Origin: Prevotella sp.
GTDB taxonomy: Bacteria; Bacteroidota; Bacteroidia; Bacteroidales; Bacteroidaceae
Assembly (NCBI GenBank): GCA_021203915.1
Contig: JAJQAI010000263.1
Location: forward strand, 1-8,685
Reading direction: 5' to 3'
DNA: 8,685 nt
This document shows positions 1-6,313 of the stretch, piece by piece; within the stretch, counting starts at the first letter, position 1, and each line of letters opens with the position of its first letter. Below the pieces are notes generated by a model. The model had not been told where the DNA came from. It saw only the letters and a program-made list of their open reading frames with translations, and did no database searches. A program made the position numbers and the translations under genes.

Positions 1-749
1 TTCTTAACACTACCCATACTGTTTTTATCCATAAATGGTCGAGAAGTATTACGAGGCATCATCATATTTACATTAAAACGGCGATTCCAAATCCTTCCGT
101 GGTGTGCACAACAATTGCGGAGGTTTGAAATAGAATGTAGCCAATTTTCAAAAACTACGACATCTGCAATTCCATATGATTGTGCCAATCGCTTTTTGTT
201 TACATCCTTCTTCAATGACTGATATAATCGACTGAGTGTTCCAAAAGAAACCACCTCAAGGGACATCCAACTTGGAGGTAGGGTAGGTTTATAATATTTG
301 TCGCTATATTGTTTAATGAAATCTTCGTTACTGCGTTTCACATCATCTGTTATATCTTTCAAAAGATTGGCGTAGTTGCATCTATAGAACTTGCTTTCAA
401 GGAACCAATGTCCACTCCCTGTACTCTCTGAATATATTTGCGTTAAGCGGGCACGAAGCGATACTTCAATGCGTGCTATCAATCCAAACAATAATGAACG
501 TAAATCTCAATCAAAGATATATAGGTCTTGTATGTCATCAAATCTAATATCTTTACGAAGAAATAAATGTTCTCCACCCTCAGAATTGTTTTGAAAAGGA
601 TAGGTGTATGCCCTTAGTCGATAATAACTTACATCTCGAAGAAATCGCTCTGCTTCTTCTCTATCGTCAAGAAGCATTCCTTTTCTCTCTAGCTTTTCTA
701 CTTGCTCAGACAATAAGAATGCTCTTTTGTTGTATACATTTTGAGTCAT
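1..749 (-). pseudogene. abiF: AbiF/Abi_2-family HEPN abortive-infection protein, interrupted by a nonsense codon and cut by the window edge
   Basis: The frame opens at the ATG at 747-749 and reads 80 codons to an in-frame TGA at 507-509. It then stays open in the same frame for 168 more codons to the left edge, so no frameshift is involved. Both halves look like one Abi_2 protein. The first has the SYYRLRAYTYPF segment and ends LYIFD. The second resumes DLRSLLFGLIARIEVSLR, where the family normally has FDR-(D/E)-LR, so codon 81 was probably Arg CGA changed to TGA by one C-to-T step. The HEPN ribonuclease signature R-x4-H is present as RNCCAH (codons 211-216), followed by HGRIWNR. Abi_2 proteins are usually about 300 residues, so some 50-60 are missing to the left. 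As written, only an 80-residue fragment without the catalytic motif would be made. Readthrough or a sequencing error is possible. The family acts as RNase toxins in phage defence. The leader holds a candidate RNA partner. Confidence 0.85.
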
Positions 750-765
750 ACTATTATATAAAACT

Positions 766-817
766 CGAAGACCTCCCCAGGTGCGCTGTTCTGATGGGAA
801 GCGTGGGAGGTCATATT
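766..817 (-). ncRNA. Candidate abiF structured RNA in the leader of the Abi_2 gene
   Basis: On the minus strand an 8-bp perfect stem GACCTCCC/GGGAGGTC (805-812 with 770-777) encloses a second 4-bp stem CGCT/AGCG (800-803 with 784-787), with a 12-nt apical loop and an asymmetric internal loop. The hairpin begins only a few bases after the predicted transcription start and is followed by TTCGAGTTTT, so it could end as a short RNA or continue into the toxin mRNA (start codon at 749). A conserved abiF RNA motif near Abi_2/AbiF genes, including those of Bacteroidia, is described in the literature. Position and shape fit it, but I assign it by context and not by a covariance match. An ordinary leader hairpin or attenuator is the alternative. 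Confidence 0.6.
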
Positions 818-822
818 GTGTG

Positions 823-854
823 CAAAGTTAAAGACTAATCGCTATATCTCCAAG
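823..854 (-). promoter_or_regulatory. Bacteroidetes-type promoter of the abiF RNA/toxin locus
   Basis: On the minus strand TAACTTTG (823-830) is an exact match to the -7 consensus TAnnTTTG. A weak -33 element, CTTG (851-854), lies 20 nt upstream, within the usual 19-21 nt. The predicted start near 816-819 places the leader hairpin at the very 5' end of the transcript. Confidence 0.6.
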
Positions 855-899
855 CAATATGCCGATTTATTAAGAAAATTAATGTTAAGGTAGCAAAAA

Positions 900-1179
900 A
901 AGGTAAATGGGTATGATTAGAAACAGCAACGGGTAACTGGAATATGCCTTCTATCTCGCCTTAAGGTTACGATTGCATTTTGGATTTTGTTATCTAAAGT
1001 CAACTTGTCCACTTAATACGCCTATAGTACTAGGTTTTTATCCGTCAGATTAGGGCTTTACTATCCCCTCCTCTCGCCTACACCTCGCGCATGCAAACCT
1101 TGGAAATCGCTATCGGGTTCGTTGTCAACTCGCGCCTTTTGGGACTTTCATCCAAGTTTAAAGGACATGCCCATCGTAC
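900..1179 (-). mobile_element. Truncated group II intron remnant (5' end and much of domain I)
   Basis: Read on the minus strand from 1179, the sequence starts GTACGATGGGCATGTCC, close to the group II 5' consensus GUGYG with one change (A for G at the third base). Next come the hairpin GGATGAAAGTCC (1143-1154) and then the phrases GAACCCGATAGCG, GCATGCGCGAGG, TCTGACGGATAAAAACC, TAGATAACAAAATCC and TCGTAACCTTAAGGCGAGA. These resemble domain I of bacterial group II introns. No reverse transcriptase/maturase frame and no domain V (the AGC...GUUC hairpin) can be found, and the resemblance fades at about 900-940. The element is therefore cut short and should not splice. It lies between the dnaK terminator and the abiF promoter. 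In the rest of this 490-nt gene-free stretch (855-900) I see only AT-rich sequence. The call rests on remembered motif resemblance; another structured RNA is possible. Confidence 0.55.
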
Positions 1180-1183
1180 CGAA

Positions 1184-1215
1184 AATCCCGTCTAACAAGG
1201 TAATTAAACGGGATT
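1184..1215 (-). terminator. Probable rho-independent terminator of dnaK
   Basis: On the minus strand AATCCCGT (1208-1215) pairs perfectly with ACGGGATT (1184-1191) around a 16-nt loop, followed by a short T run (GATTTTC). It starts 24 nt after the dnaK stop codon. The T run is short and the loop long, so termination may be incomplete. Confidence 0.6.
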
Positions 1216-1239
1216 ATGATCTTTCTTGTCTATCTTTTT

Positions 1240-3156
1240 CTACTTAACTTCCTCAAAATCAGCGTCTTGGACGGTTTCATCAGTCCCGCCTCCGGTGGTA
1301 TCTTGTGAGCTGTTACTAGCGCTGGTATCATTAGGATTAGTTTGAGGACCTTGTCCTGCTTGATACATTTGCTGACTTGCAGTCTGCAACACAGTATTAA
1401 GGTTGTTAATTGCACTGTCAATCGTTGCTACATCACCACTCTTATGAGCCTCACGAAGTTGTTCTAGAGCAGATTCGATTTGAGGCTTTTGATCTGCAGG
1501 AATCTTATCTCCATTGTCCTTAAGGAAGTTTTCGGTTGTGAATATCATGGAGTCTGCTTGATTAAGCTTATCCACTCTTTCACGCTCCTTCTTATCGTTT
1601 TCAGCATTCTGCTCTGCTTCAGCCTTCATACGTTCTATTTCTTCCTTGCTCAAACCTGAAGAGGCCTCAATACGGATAGCCTGTTCCTTTCCTGTTGCCT
1701 TATCCTTAGCAGAAACCTTGAGGATTCCGTTAGCATCAATATCGAAGGTAACTTCAATCTGAGGAATACCACGACGTGCTGGTGCTATACCTGTAAGGTT
1801 AAACTGACCTATGCTCTTATTCTGAGCTGCCATTGGGCGTTCACCCTGTAAAACATGAACAGTTACTTCTGTTTGATTATCCGCAGCAGTAGAGAATATC
1901 TCACTCTTCTTACATGGAATAGTGGTGTTAGCATCGATAAGCTTTGTCATAACACCTCCCATGGTCTCAATACCTAGGGTTAGAGGAGTTACATCAAGTA
2001 GCACGATATCACCTACTCCACCTTCCTTATTTAGGATAGCACCTTGAATAGATGCACCAACCGCCACTACCTCATCTGGGTTGACACCCTTAGATGGCTC
2101 TTTGCCAAAGTAATTCTTTACTAGAGTCTGAACTGCAGGTATACGGCTAGATCCACCTACCAAGATAACCTCATCAATGTCAGATGTAGACAATTTTGCA
2201 TCAGCGATGGCTTTTTGACATGGAGCTAAGCATGACTGTATAAGGTCATGAGATAATTGCTCAAATTGAGCACGTGTTAGCGTCTTTACCAAGTGCTTTG
2301 GCACACCACCTTCAGCGGTAATGTAAGGTAGATTGATTTCAGAGGCTGAAGTACTAGATAGTTCTATCTTTGCTTTTTCAGCAGCTTCCTTTAGGCGTTG
2401 CATAGCCATAGGATCCTTAGAAAGGTCAATACCTTCATCTGCCTTGAAACCACCAACTAGCCAATCGATAATAACCTGATCAAAGTCATCACCACCAAGA
2501 TGCGTATCACCATTGGTAGAAAGAACTTCAAACACACCACCTCCAAACTCAAGTATTGAGATATCGAAAGTACCTCCACCAAGGTCGAAGACAGCAATCT
2601 TCATATCTTTATTGGCCTTGTCAACACCATAAGCTAGCGCTGCAGCTGTAGGCTCATTTACGATACGACGTACATTAAGACCAGCAATCTGACCAGCTTC
2701 TTTTGTAGCTTGACGTTGTGAGTCTGAGAAGTAAGCAGGTACAGTAATAACTGCGTCAGTAACTTCCTGACCGATATAATCCTCAGCCGTTTTCTTCATC
2801 TTCTGAAGAATCATAGCTGAAATCTCTTGAGGAGTATACTTTCGGTCTTCAATTTCAACGCGAGGAAAACCACCCTCGTTTACAACTGTGTAAGGTACAC
2901 GCTCTGTTTCTTTGGCACACTGCTCATAAGTTTCACCCATAAAGCGCTTAATAGAATAAACAGTGTTCTTGGGGTTAGTTATAGCTTGACGCTTAGCTGG
3001 ATCTCCAACCTTACGCTCCCCATCCTTTACAAAGCCTATTACTGAAGGAGTAGTGCGCTTACCTTCACTGTTGGCAATTACAACTGGCTCGTTACCCTCA
3101 AAAACGGCAACACATGAGTTAGTTGTACCTAAGTCAATTCCTATTATCTTTCCCAT
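1240..3156 (-). CDS. dnaK: Molecular chaperone DnaK (Hsp70)
   Basis: Cytoplasmic ATP-driven chaperone that binds exposed hydrophobic peptides and works with DnaJ and GrpE in folding, disaggregation and heat-shock control. At 638 residues it is complete. The actin-like ATPase domain (about 1-380) shows phosphate-1 motif GIDLGTTNS (6-14), [12 protein letters not shown] (166-177), phosphate-2 DLGGGTFD (191-198) and the adenosine motif LVGGSSRIP (332-340). The hydrophobic interdomain linker IVLLDVTPL (384-392) leads to the beta-sandwich substrate domain, then the helical lid (about 505-595). The tail is rich in G, Q, T and S and ends DADFEEVK, close to the usual Hsp70 C-terminal acidic motif. The ATG at 3156 begins the standard [10 protein letters not shown] and follows an A/T-rich leader without a Shine-Dalgarno sequence. 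No dnaJ or grpE lies beside it; it appears to be transcribed alone, with its own promoter and terminator. No damage is seen. Confidence 0.98.
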   Translation of the reverse strand: MGKIIGIDLGTTNSCVAVFEGNEPVVIANSEGKRTTPSVIGFVKDGERKVGDPAKRQAITNPKNTVYSIKRFMGETYEQCAKETERVPYTVVNEGGFPRVEIEDRKYTPQEISAMILQKMKKTAEDYIGQEVTDAVITVPAYFSDSQRQATKEAGQIAGLNVRRIVNEPTAAALAYGVDKANKDMKIAVFDLGGGTFDISILEFGGGVFEVLSTNGDTHLGGDDFDQVIIDWLVGGFKADEGIDLSKDPMAMQRLKEAAEKAKIELSSTSASEINLPYITAEGGVPKHLVKTLTRAQFEQLSHDLIQSCLAPCQKAIADAKLSTSDIDEVILVGGSSRIPAVQTLVKNYFGKEPSKGVNPDEVVAVGASIQGAILNKEGGVGDIVLLDVTPLTLGIETMGGVMTKLIDANTTIPCKKSEIFSTAADNQTEVTVHVLQGERPMAAQNKSIGQFNLTGIAPARRGIPQIEVTFDIDANGILKVSAKDKATGKEQAIRIEASSGLSKEEIERMKAEAEQNAENDKKERERVDKLNQADSMIFTTENFLKDNGDKIPADQKPQIESALEQLREAHKSGDVATIDSAINNLNTVLQTASQQMYQAGQGPQTNPNDTSASNSSQDTTGGGTDETVQDADFEEVK

Positions 3157-3212
3157 AATTTTATATTTTTTTGTTTTTATTTTTTCGGTTTATGCATTCC
3201 CCTATCAACTAA

Positions 3213-3246
3213 CAAAACGTATGCCAAAAAACATATATATGACAAA
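3213..3246 (-). promoter_or_regulatory. Bacteroidetes-type promoter of dnaK
   Basis: On the minus strand TTTG (3243-3246) stands 21 nt upstream of TACGTTTT (3214-3221), close to the TTTG / TAnnTTTG pair. It predicts a start near 3208 and a leader of about 50 nt, very A-rich next to the ATG. I did not find a CIRCE element (HrcA site). Confidence 0.5.
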
Positions 3247-3263
3247 ACAAGTGACATTTTGTC
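3241..3263. repeat. Inverted repeat overlapping the dnaK -33 element
   Basis: GACAAAA (3241-3247) and TTTTGTC (3257-3263) form a perfect 7-bp inverted repeat separated by 9 nt, and the left arm covers the predicted -33 TTTG. The layout suits a dimeric repressor or activator site. The sequence is not that of CIRCE, though the 9-nt spacing is the same. The arms are AT-rich, so chance is possible. Confidence 0.35.
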
Positions 3264-3285
3264 TTAAAATCGCGTCAGAAATGCT

Positions 3286-3314
3286 ATAGAAAAAAGAAAA
3301 AATATTTTTTCTAT
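3286..3314 (-). terminator. AT-rich hairpin, possible terminator of the EamA transporter gene
   Basis: ATAGAAAAAA (3286-3295) and TTTTTTCTAT (3305-3314) are perfect 10-bp complements around 9 nt. On the minus strand an alternative shorter fold, AGAAAAAATATTTTTTCT, is followed by a T run. It begins 19 nt past the transporter stop codon (3333-3335). The stem is almost all A-T, so the hairpin is weak and this may be no more than A/T-rich spacer. Confidence 0.35.
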
Positions 3315-3332
3315 TGTTTTTAAAGGTGTTTG

Positions 3333-4253
3333 TCAGTGCTTTTGAAGGCTAAAGTTTCTTTGATCTCTTGACCTTGATGTTGTCACAAGATAAATACCCA
3401 AGAATATAAGTATTATAGCTAGAGCGTGCGAAAGCTTGAGTATTCCTAGACCGGTTAATACACTTACTACAACCGCTACAATGGGTTGCACATAATTATA
3501 TATACTAACTACAGTTGGACGCAGATTCTTCTGCCCCACCATCATTAGTATATAACTTAAAAAAGTGCCGAAGAAAACAACAAAAAAGGTTTCCATAAAA
3601 GTCTTAAGTGAAATCAAGCTATAATCTACGCTTTTAACATGAGAAAAGGTAAAGGGCAAAACCAGTATCGTAGCATAGGTAAACATCCACTTATTGACAG
3701 TGAAAACCGAATAACGCTTTATTAGACCACTAAAAAGTGTAAGATAAAGAGCAAATGAAAGTTGAGCTAGCATGCAAAGCAAATCACCTCTTATATCACC
3801 AACTTTAGCGCTCCCTGCTGTAGCACTTGTTAGAATAAGTATTACGGCACCTATACATCCTATAACTACGCCAAAAATTTTCTTTACAGTTAGAGGCTCT
3901 TTAAGTATAATAGCAGCCAAAATCATAGCAAAGATAGGCATGGATGTTGTCACGATGCTTGAATTAATCGGAGAGGTTATGCTAAGCCCAATAGTATAGC
4001 AACACTGATTGGTTACAAGTCCAAACACTGCAGCCCCCGCAAATAAAAGTATATGCTTTCTAGGGACTTTCTCTTTTTTTACAAAAAAGGATGCAAGCCA
4101 AAAAAGAATCATAGCCCCAACAACTCTAAAGGTTACCATATCAAGGCCCGTAAAGCCATGTAGCATAGCATCCTTGCCAAAGGGAGCCATTAATCCCCAA
4201 AAAACGCAGGCAAAGAAAATACAAAAATGAGCTATAACATTAGAGCTTTTCAT
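3333..4253 (-). CDS. EamA/DMT-family permease (drug/metabolite transporter)
   Basis: Inner-membrane transporter of the drug/metabolite superfamily, 306 residues, the usual length. It is built of two EamA repeats (about 8-141 and 156-290), each with five membrane helices. I place the helices at roughly 7-24, 38-57, 66-88, 95-117, 124-142, 156-178, 188-204, 219-239, 245-268 and 274-291. Typical marks are FWGLMAPFGK in helix 1, the TFRVVGA turn into helix 2, SIVTTSMPIFAMILAAIILKE in the first repeat with the glutamate that closes helix 4, and IYNYVQPIVAVVVSV in the second repeat. The C-terminal tail is basic (TTSRSRDQR), as expected for the cytoplasmic side. The substrate cannot be told from sequence; family members export amino acids, nucleosides, metabolites or drugs. 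It is transcribed alone, divergently from the ATPase gene. The start is the ATG at 4253; an overlapping ATG 4 nt earlier is out of frame. Confidence 0.9.
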   Translation of the reverse strand: MKSSNVIAHFCIFFACVFWGLMAPFGKDAMLHGFTGLDMVTFRVVGAMILFWLASFFVKKEKVPRKHILLFAGAAVFGLVTNQCCYTIGLSITSPINSSIVTTSMPIFAMILAAIILKEPLTVKKIFGVVIGCIGAVILILTSATAGSAKVGDIRGDLLCMLAQLSFALYLTLFSGLIKRYSVFTVNKWMFTYATILVLPFTFSHVKSVDYSLISLKTFMETFFVVFFGTFLSYILMMVGQKNLRPTVVSIYNYVQPIVAVVVSVLTGLGILKLSHALAIILIFLGIYLVTTSRSRDQRNFSLQKH

Positions 4254-4277
4254 TCATCCCTTTTTTTAAACAAAGTG

Positions 4278-4285
4278 CAAAGTTA
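4278..4285 (-). promoter_or_regulatory. -7 element of the EamA transporter promoter
   Basis: TAACTTTG on the minus strand is an exact TAnnTTTG match and would start transcription about 20 nt before the ATG at 4253. No good TTTG is seen at the -33 distance, so only the -7 half is supported. Confidence 0.45.
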
Positions 4286-4344
4286 TAATTTTTTTATAGA
4301 GCTTTCATCGCTTTTTTTTTAAAGTTAAAGATTTTCCTTTATAG

Positions 4345-4376
4345 TTTGTGTATATCAAGCAAAAAGAATAACTTTA
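4345..4376 (+). promoter_or_regulatory. Promoter of the ATPase-DUF4435 operon
   Basis: TTTG (4345-4348) is followed 20 nt later by TAACTTTA (4369-4376), one base from the TAnnTTTG consensus. The predicted start near 4380-4383 gives a leader of about 60 nt that consists almost wholly of the hairpin described at 4378-4443. Confidence 0.5.
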
Positions 4377-4377
4377 C

Positions 4378-4443
4378 AACGATAAAGAGAAAAAACCTTG
4401 GGGAAAAATAGCCCAAGGATAAAGCCTGAACTTATCTTTCGTT
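4378..4443 (+). promoter_or_regulatory. Two-tier hairpin filling the leader of the ATPase gene
   Basis: The inner stem CCTTGGG/CCCAAGG (4396-4402 with 4412-4418) is a perfect 7 bp around 9 nt. An outer stem AAAGA/TCTTT (4384-4388 with 4435-4439) may be lengthened by AACG/CGTT (4378-4381 with 4440-4443) across a 2-nt bulge, and it ends exactly at the ATG at 4444. If the transcript starts near 4380, part of the outer stem would be lost. Such a fold beside the start codon could limit translation. No known riboswitch is recognised. Confidence 0.35.
4390..4418 (-). terminator. Rho-independent terminator on the minus strand between the divergent genes
   Basis: On the minus strand the stem CCTTGGG/CCCAAGG is followed at once by TTTTTTCTCTTT (six T at 4390-4395), a textbook intrinsic terminator shape. 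No minus-strand gene ends here, since the ATPase gene lies on the plus strand. It could stop antisense transcripts leaving the ATPase-DUF4435 region before they enter the transporter gene. The same inner stem is part of the plus-strand leader fold. Confidence 0.5.
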
Positions 4444-5259
4444 ATGAAATACGCAGAATACCTTGAAAAAATAGAGATAGACTCACTTTGGTCCGGACAA
4501 AAGCACATCGTCTGGAAACTCGATAGACTGGTCAACATCTTAAGTGGAGTCAATGGGATGGGTAAAAGTACAATACTTAACAAATTAATAAAAAGTATTT
4601 GGCCAAAAGGTGATGTAAAAAATGAAAACCTAGAAGGTGTAAAAATTACTACTTACCCCAAAGATGCTACCAACATTAGATTTGATGTAATACGTTCTTT
4701 TGATAGACCACTAGTAAGAGCTGATGTGTTCAATAATCCTGCTTCGCATTTAGTAACCGAATTAGACTTGCAACTCTTTAATCTGCAAAGAAAATATTTA
4801 GATTACCAAGTAAACATAGGAAATCGTATTATTGCTGCACTTCAACAAGGTGGGCTAGAAGCAACCCAAACGGCTGCAGCTATATCAGAGCCTAAGAAAA
4901 AGTTCCAGGATCTTATTGATGAGCTATTTAAAGAAACCGGAAAGAAAATTGTAAGAGAAGAAAATGAGATACGTTTTTTGTTAGTTGATGAAGAACTCTA
5001 TCCATATCAACTCTCAAGTGGCGAAAAACAACTCCTTGCTATCCTACTGACAGTACTAGTTGAGGACAACCTCCCATATGTACTTTTTATGGATGAACCA
5101 GAGGTTAGTATGCATATTGAATGGCAAAAGAAATTAATAGATATTGTTCTTGAGCTAAATCCTAATGTACAAATAATCTTAACCACACATTCACCAGCGG
5201 TTATAATGAATGGATGGATAGATAATGTAACAGAAGTAAGTGATATTACAGACCAATAA
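4444..5259 (+). CDS. Compact ABC/AAA_21-type ATPase, partner of the DUF4435 protein (PARIS AriA-like)
   Basis: Soluble ATPase of the SMC/ABC-like AAA_21/AAA_15 group, 271 residues, with all nucleotide-binding motifs intact: Walker A GVNGMGKST (35-43), ABC signature LSSGEKQLL (190-198), Walker B YVLFMDEPE (212-220) with catalytic E218, and the switch histidine in TTHSP (H249). Between Walker A and the signature lie about 145 mostly helical residues, including an acidic/basic stretch (150-177). There is no long coiled coil, no membrane segment and no nuclease domain in the same chain. The DUF4435 gene starts 52 nt downstream on the same strand with no clear promoter between, so the two are probably cotranscribed. 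In PARIS, the AriA ATPase holds a DUF4435 TOPRIM protein and releases it on sensing a phage protein. This pair has the same domains, but AriA is considerably longer. The role is inferred; a housekeeping OLD-like function is the alternative. Confidence 0.88.
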   Translation: MKYAEYLEKIEIDSLWSGQKHIVWKLDRLVNILSGVNGMGKSTILNKLIKSIWPKGDVKNENLEGVKITTYPKDATNIRFDVIRSFDRPLVRADVFNNPASHLVTELDLQLFNLQRKYLDYQVNIGNRIIAALQQGGLEATQTAAAISEPKKKFQDLIDELFKETGKKIVREENEIRFLLVDEELYPYQLSSGEKQLLAILLTVLVEDNLPYVLFMDEPEVSMHIEWQKKLIDIVLELNPNVQIILTTHSPAVIMNGWIDNVTEVSDITDQ

Positions 5260-5311
5260 TTCTTTTTTCTCTTATCCAATCGTCATATAAAAATCCACCT
5301 ATTAACCCCTT

Positions 5312-6298
5312 ATGAATAGCCTCAAAGATCATATAACCTCTGATTATTTCAAGGCGGCCAATAGTATGACGCCTAAGAAGGCTCGAAGGAGGATAGTTGC
5401 TTATGTGGAGAGTTATGATGATGTGCTATTTTGGCGCACAATCCTAGGTAATTATGAGGACGAGACACGCTATTTTGAGATTATGCTTCCCTCGCATGGC
5501 TCGTTAAAGCGGGGGAAAAGTTCTGCACTCATTAATCTTCTTAATAGAGTTGGCCAGGATATGATAGCCTGCGTTGATGCAGACTACGACTATCTGCTTC
5601 AAGGTAGTTATGAGTCCTCGCGTCACATGATTGAGAGTCCATATGTTATTCATACCTACGCTTATTCAATAGAGAATCTTCAGTGTTACGCCCCATCGCT
5701 ACATAACGTGTGTGTAATGGTATCTTTAAATGATAGAGTAATATTTGACTTTGTTAGTTTCATGAGGGAATATAGCAAAGCTATCTTCCCGCTTTTAATA
5801 TGGTCAATACTTTCCTATAAAAGGATTACTACGGAAAAATTTACTCTATCTGACTTTAATAGCGTTATAGAAATTGGAGGATTCCAACTACGCAATCCCG
5901 AGATGGCAATTGAGAATTTAAAAAACAAGGTTGAAAAAAAGCTTAATTGGCTATCTAGACGCAACCCCGATATAGATGAAGCTTTTCATAAGACAGTGGA
6001 AGAAATCACCTCTCTTGGAGTTACACCAGAGACTACTTACCTATATATACAAGGGCATCACCTATTCGATAAGATTATAGTTCCAATTATGGATAAGGTT
6101 TGTACGAAGTTAATCCGCGAACGTGAAAATGAAATTCGTCGCCAAGCCGTTCATTCAACACAGATGCATAATGAGCTATCGTGCTACTCTCATAGCGTTC
6201 AAGATGTAGTGCAAATGCTAAAGAAGAATACCGGCTTTATGCTCTCCGATATTTTTAGAAAAATCCAACAAGAAGTTGAACGCTTTCTTTCCCAGTGA
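5312..6298 (+). CDS. DUF4435 TOPRIM-like protein (PARIS AriB-like candidate nuclease)
   Basis: 328 residues, no signal peptide or clear membrane helix. The N-terminal half matches the DUF4435/TOPRIM pattern: a strand ending in acid IVAYVESYDDVLFW (28-41, E33 and D36/D37), a glycine/lysine-rich segment SHGSLKRGKSSAL (61-73), then IACVDADYD (85-93) with D89 and D91. These are the Glu and DxD expected to hold metal ions in TOPRIM nucleases. YSIENLQ (118-124) fits the conserved (Y/S)-x-E-N segment of DUF4435. The C-terminal half is mainly helical, with YIQGHHLFDKI (245-255) and a charged helix (265-280). In PARIS the DUF4435 effector AriB is a nuclease that attacks host tRNA once released by its ATPase; that activity here is inference. 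The start ATG at 5312 has no Shine-Dalgarno sequence, normal for this phylum. The gene ends 15 nt from the oppositely oriented manA. Confidence 0.85.
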   Translation: MNSLKDHITSDYFKAANSMTPKKARRRIVAYVESYDDVLFWRTILGNYEDETRYFEIMLPSHGSLKRGKSSALINLLNRVGQDMIACVDADYDYLLQGSYESSRHMIESPYVIHTYAYSIENLQCYAPSLHNVCVMVSLNDRVIFDFVSFMREYSKAIFPLLIWSILSYKRITTEKFTLSDFNSVIEIGGFQLRNPEMAIENLKNKVEKKLNWLSRRNPDIDEAFHKTVEEITSLGVTPETTYLYIQGHHLFDKIIVPIMDKVCTKLIRERENEIRRQAVHSTQMHNELSCYSHSVQDVVQMLKKNTGFMLSDIFRKIQQEVERFLSQ

Positions 6299-6313
6299 AG
6301 AGCAAATAACCCC

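Noticed and set aside
507..509. TGA read as an amino acid (alternative genetic code)
   Set aside because: The transporter and DUF4435 genes end at TGA where their family lengths are complete, and Trp is encoded by TGG, so the code is standard.
391..838. Two plus-strand frames (391-594 and 608-838) that might be small genes
   Set aside because: They lie opposite the Abi_2 gene and its leader, have no family resemblance or promoter, and the minus-strand frame shows clear Abi_2 motifs.
1230..1421. 63-residue minus-strand frame at the 3' end of dnaK
   Set aside because: It is a shifted frame within dnaK codons and resembles no protein family.
2827..3289. Plus-strand frames antisense to dnaK and its leader
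   Set aside because: Long antisense frames over dnaK are a known by-product of its codon use; no start signals or motifs support them.
3772..4230. Plus-strand frames antisense to the EamA transporter
   Set aside because: They mirror the hydrophobic codons of the transporter and show no independent coding evidence.
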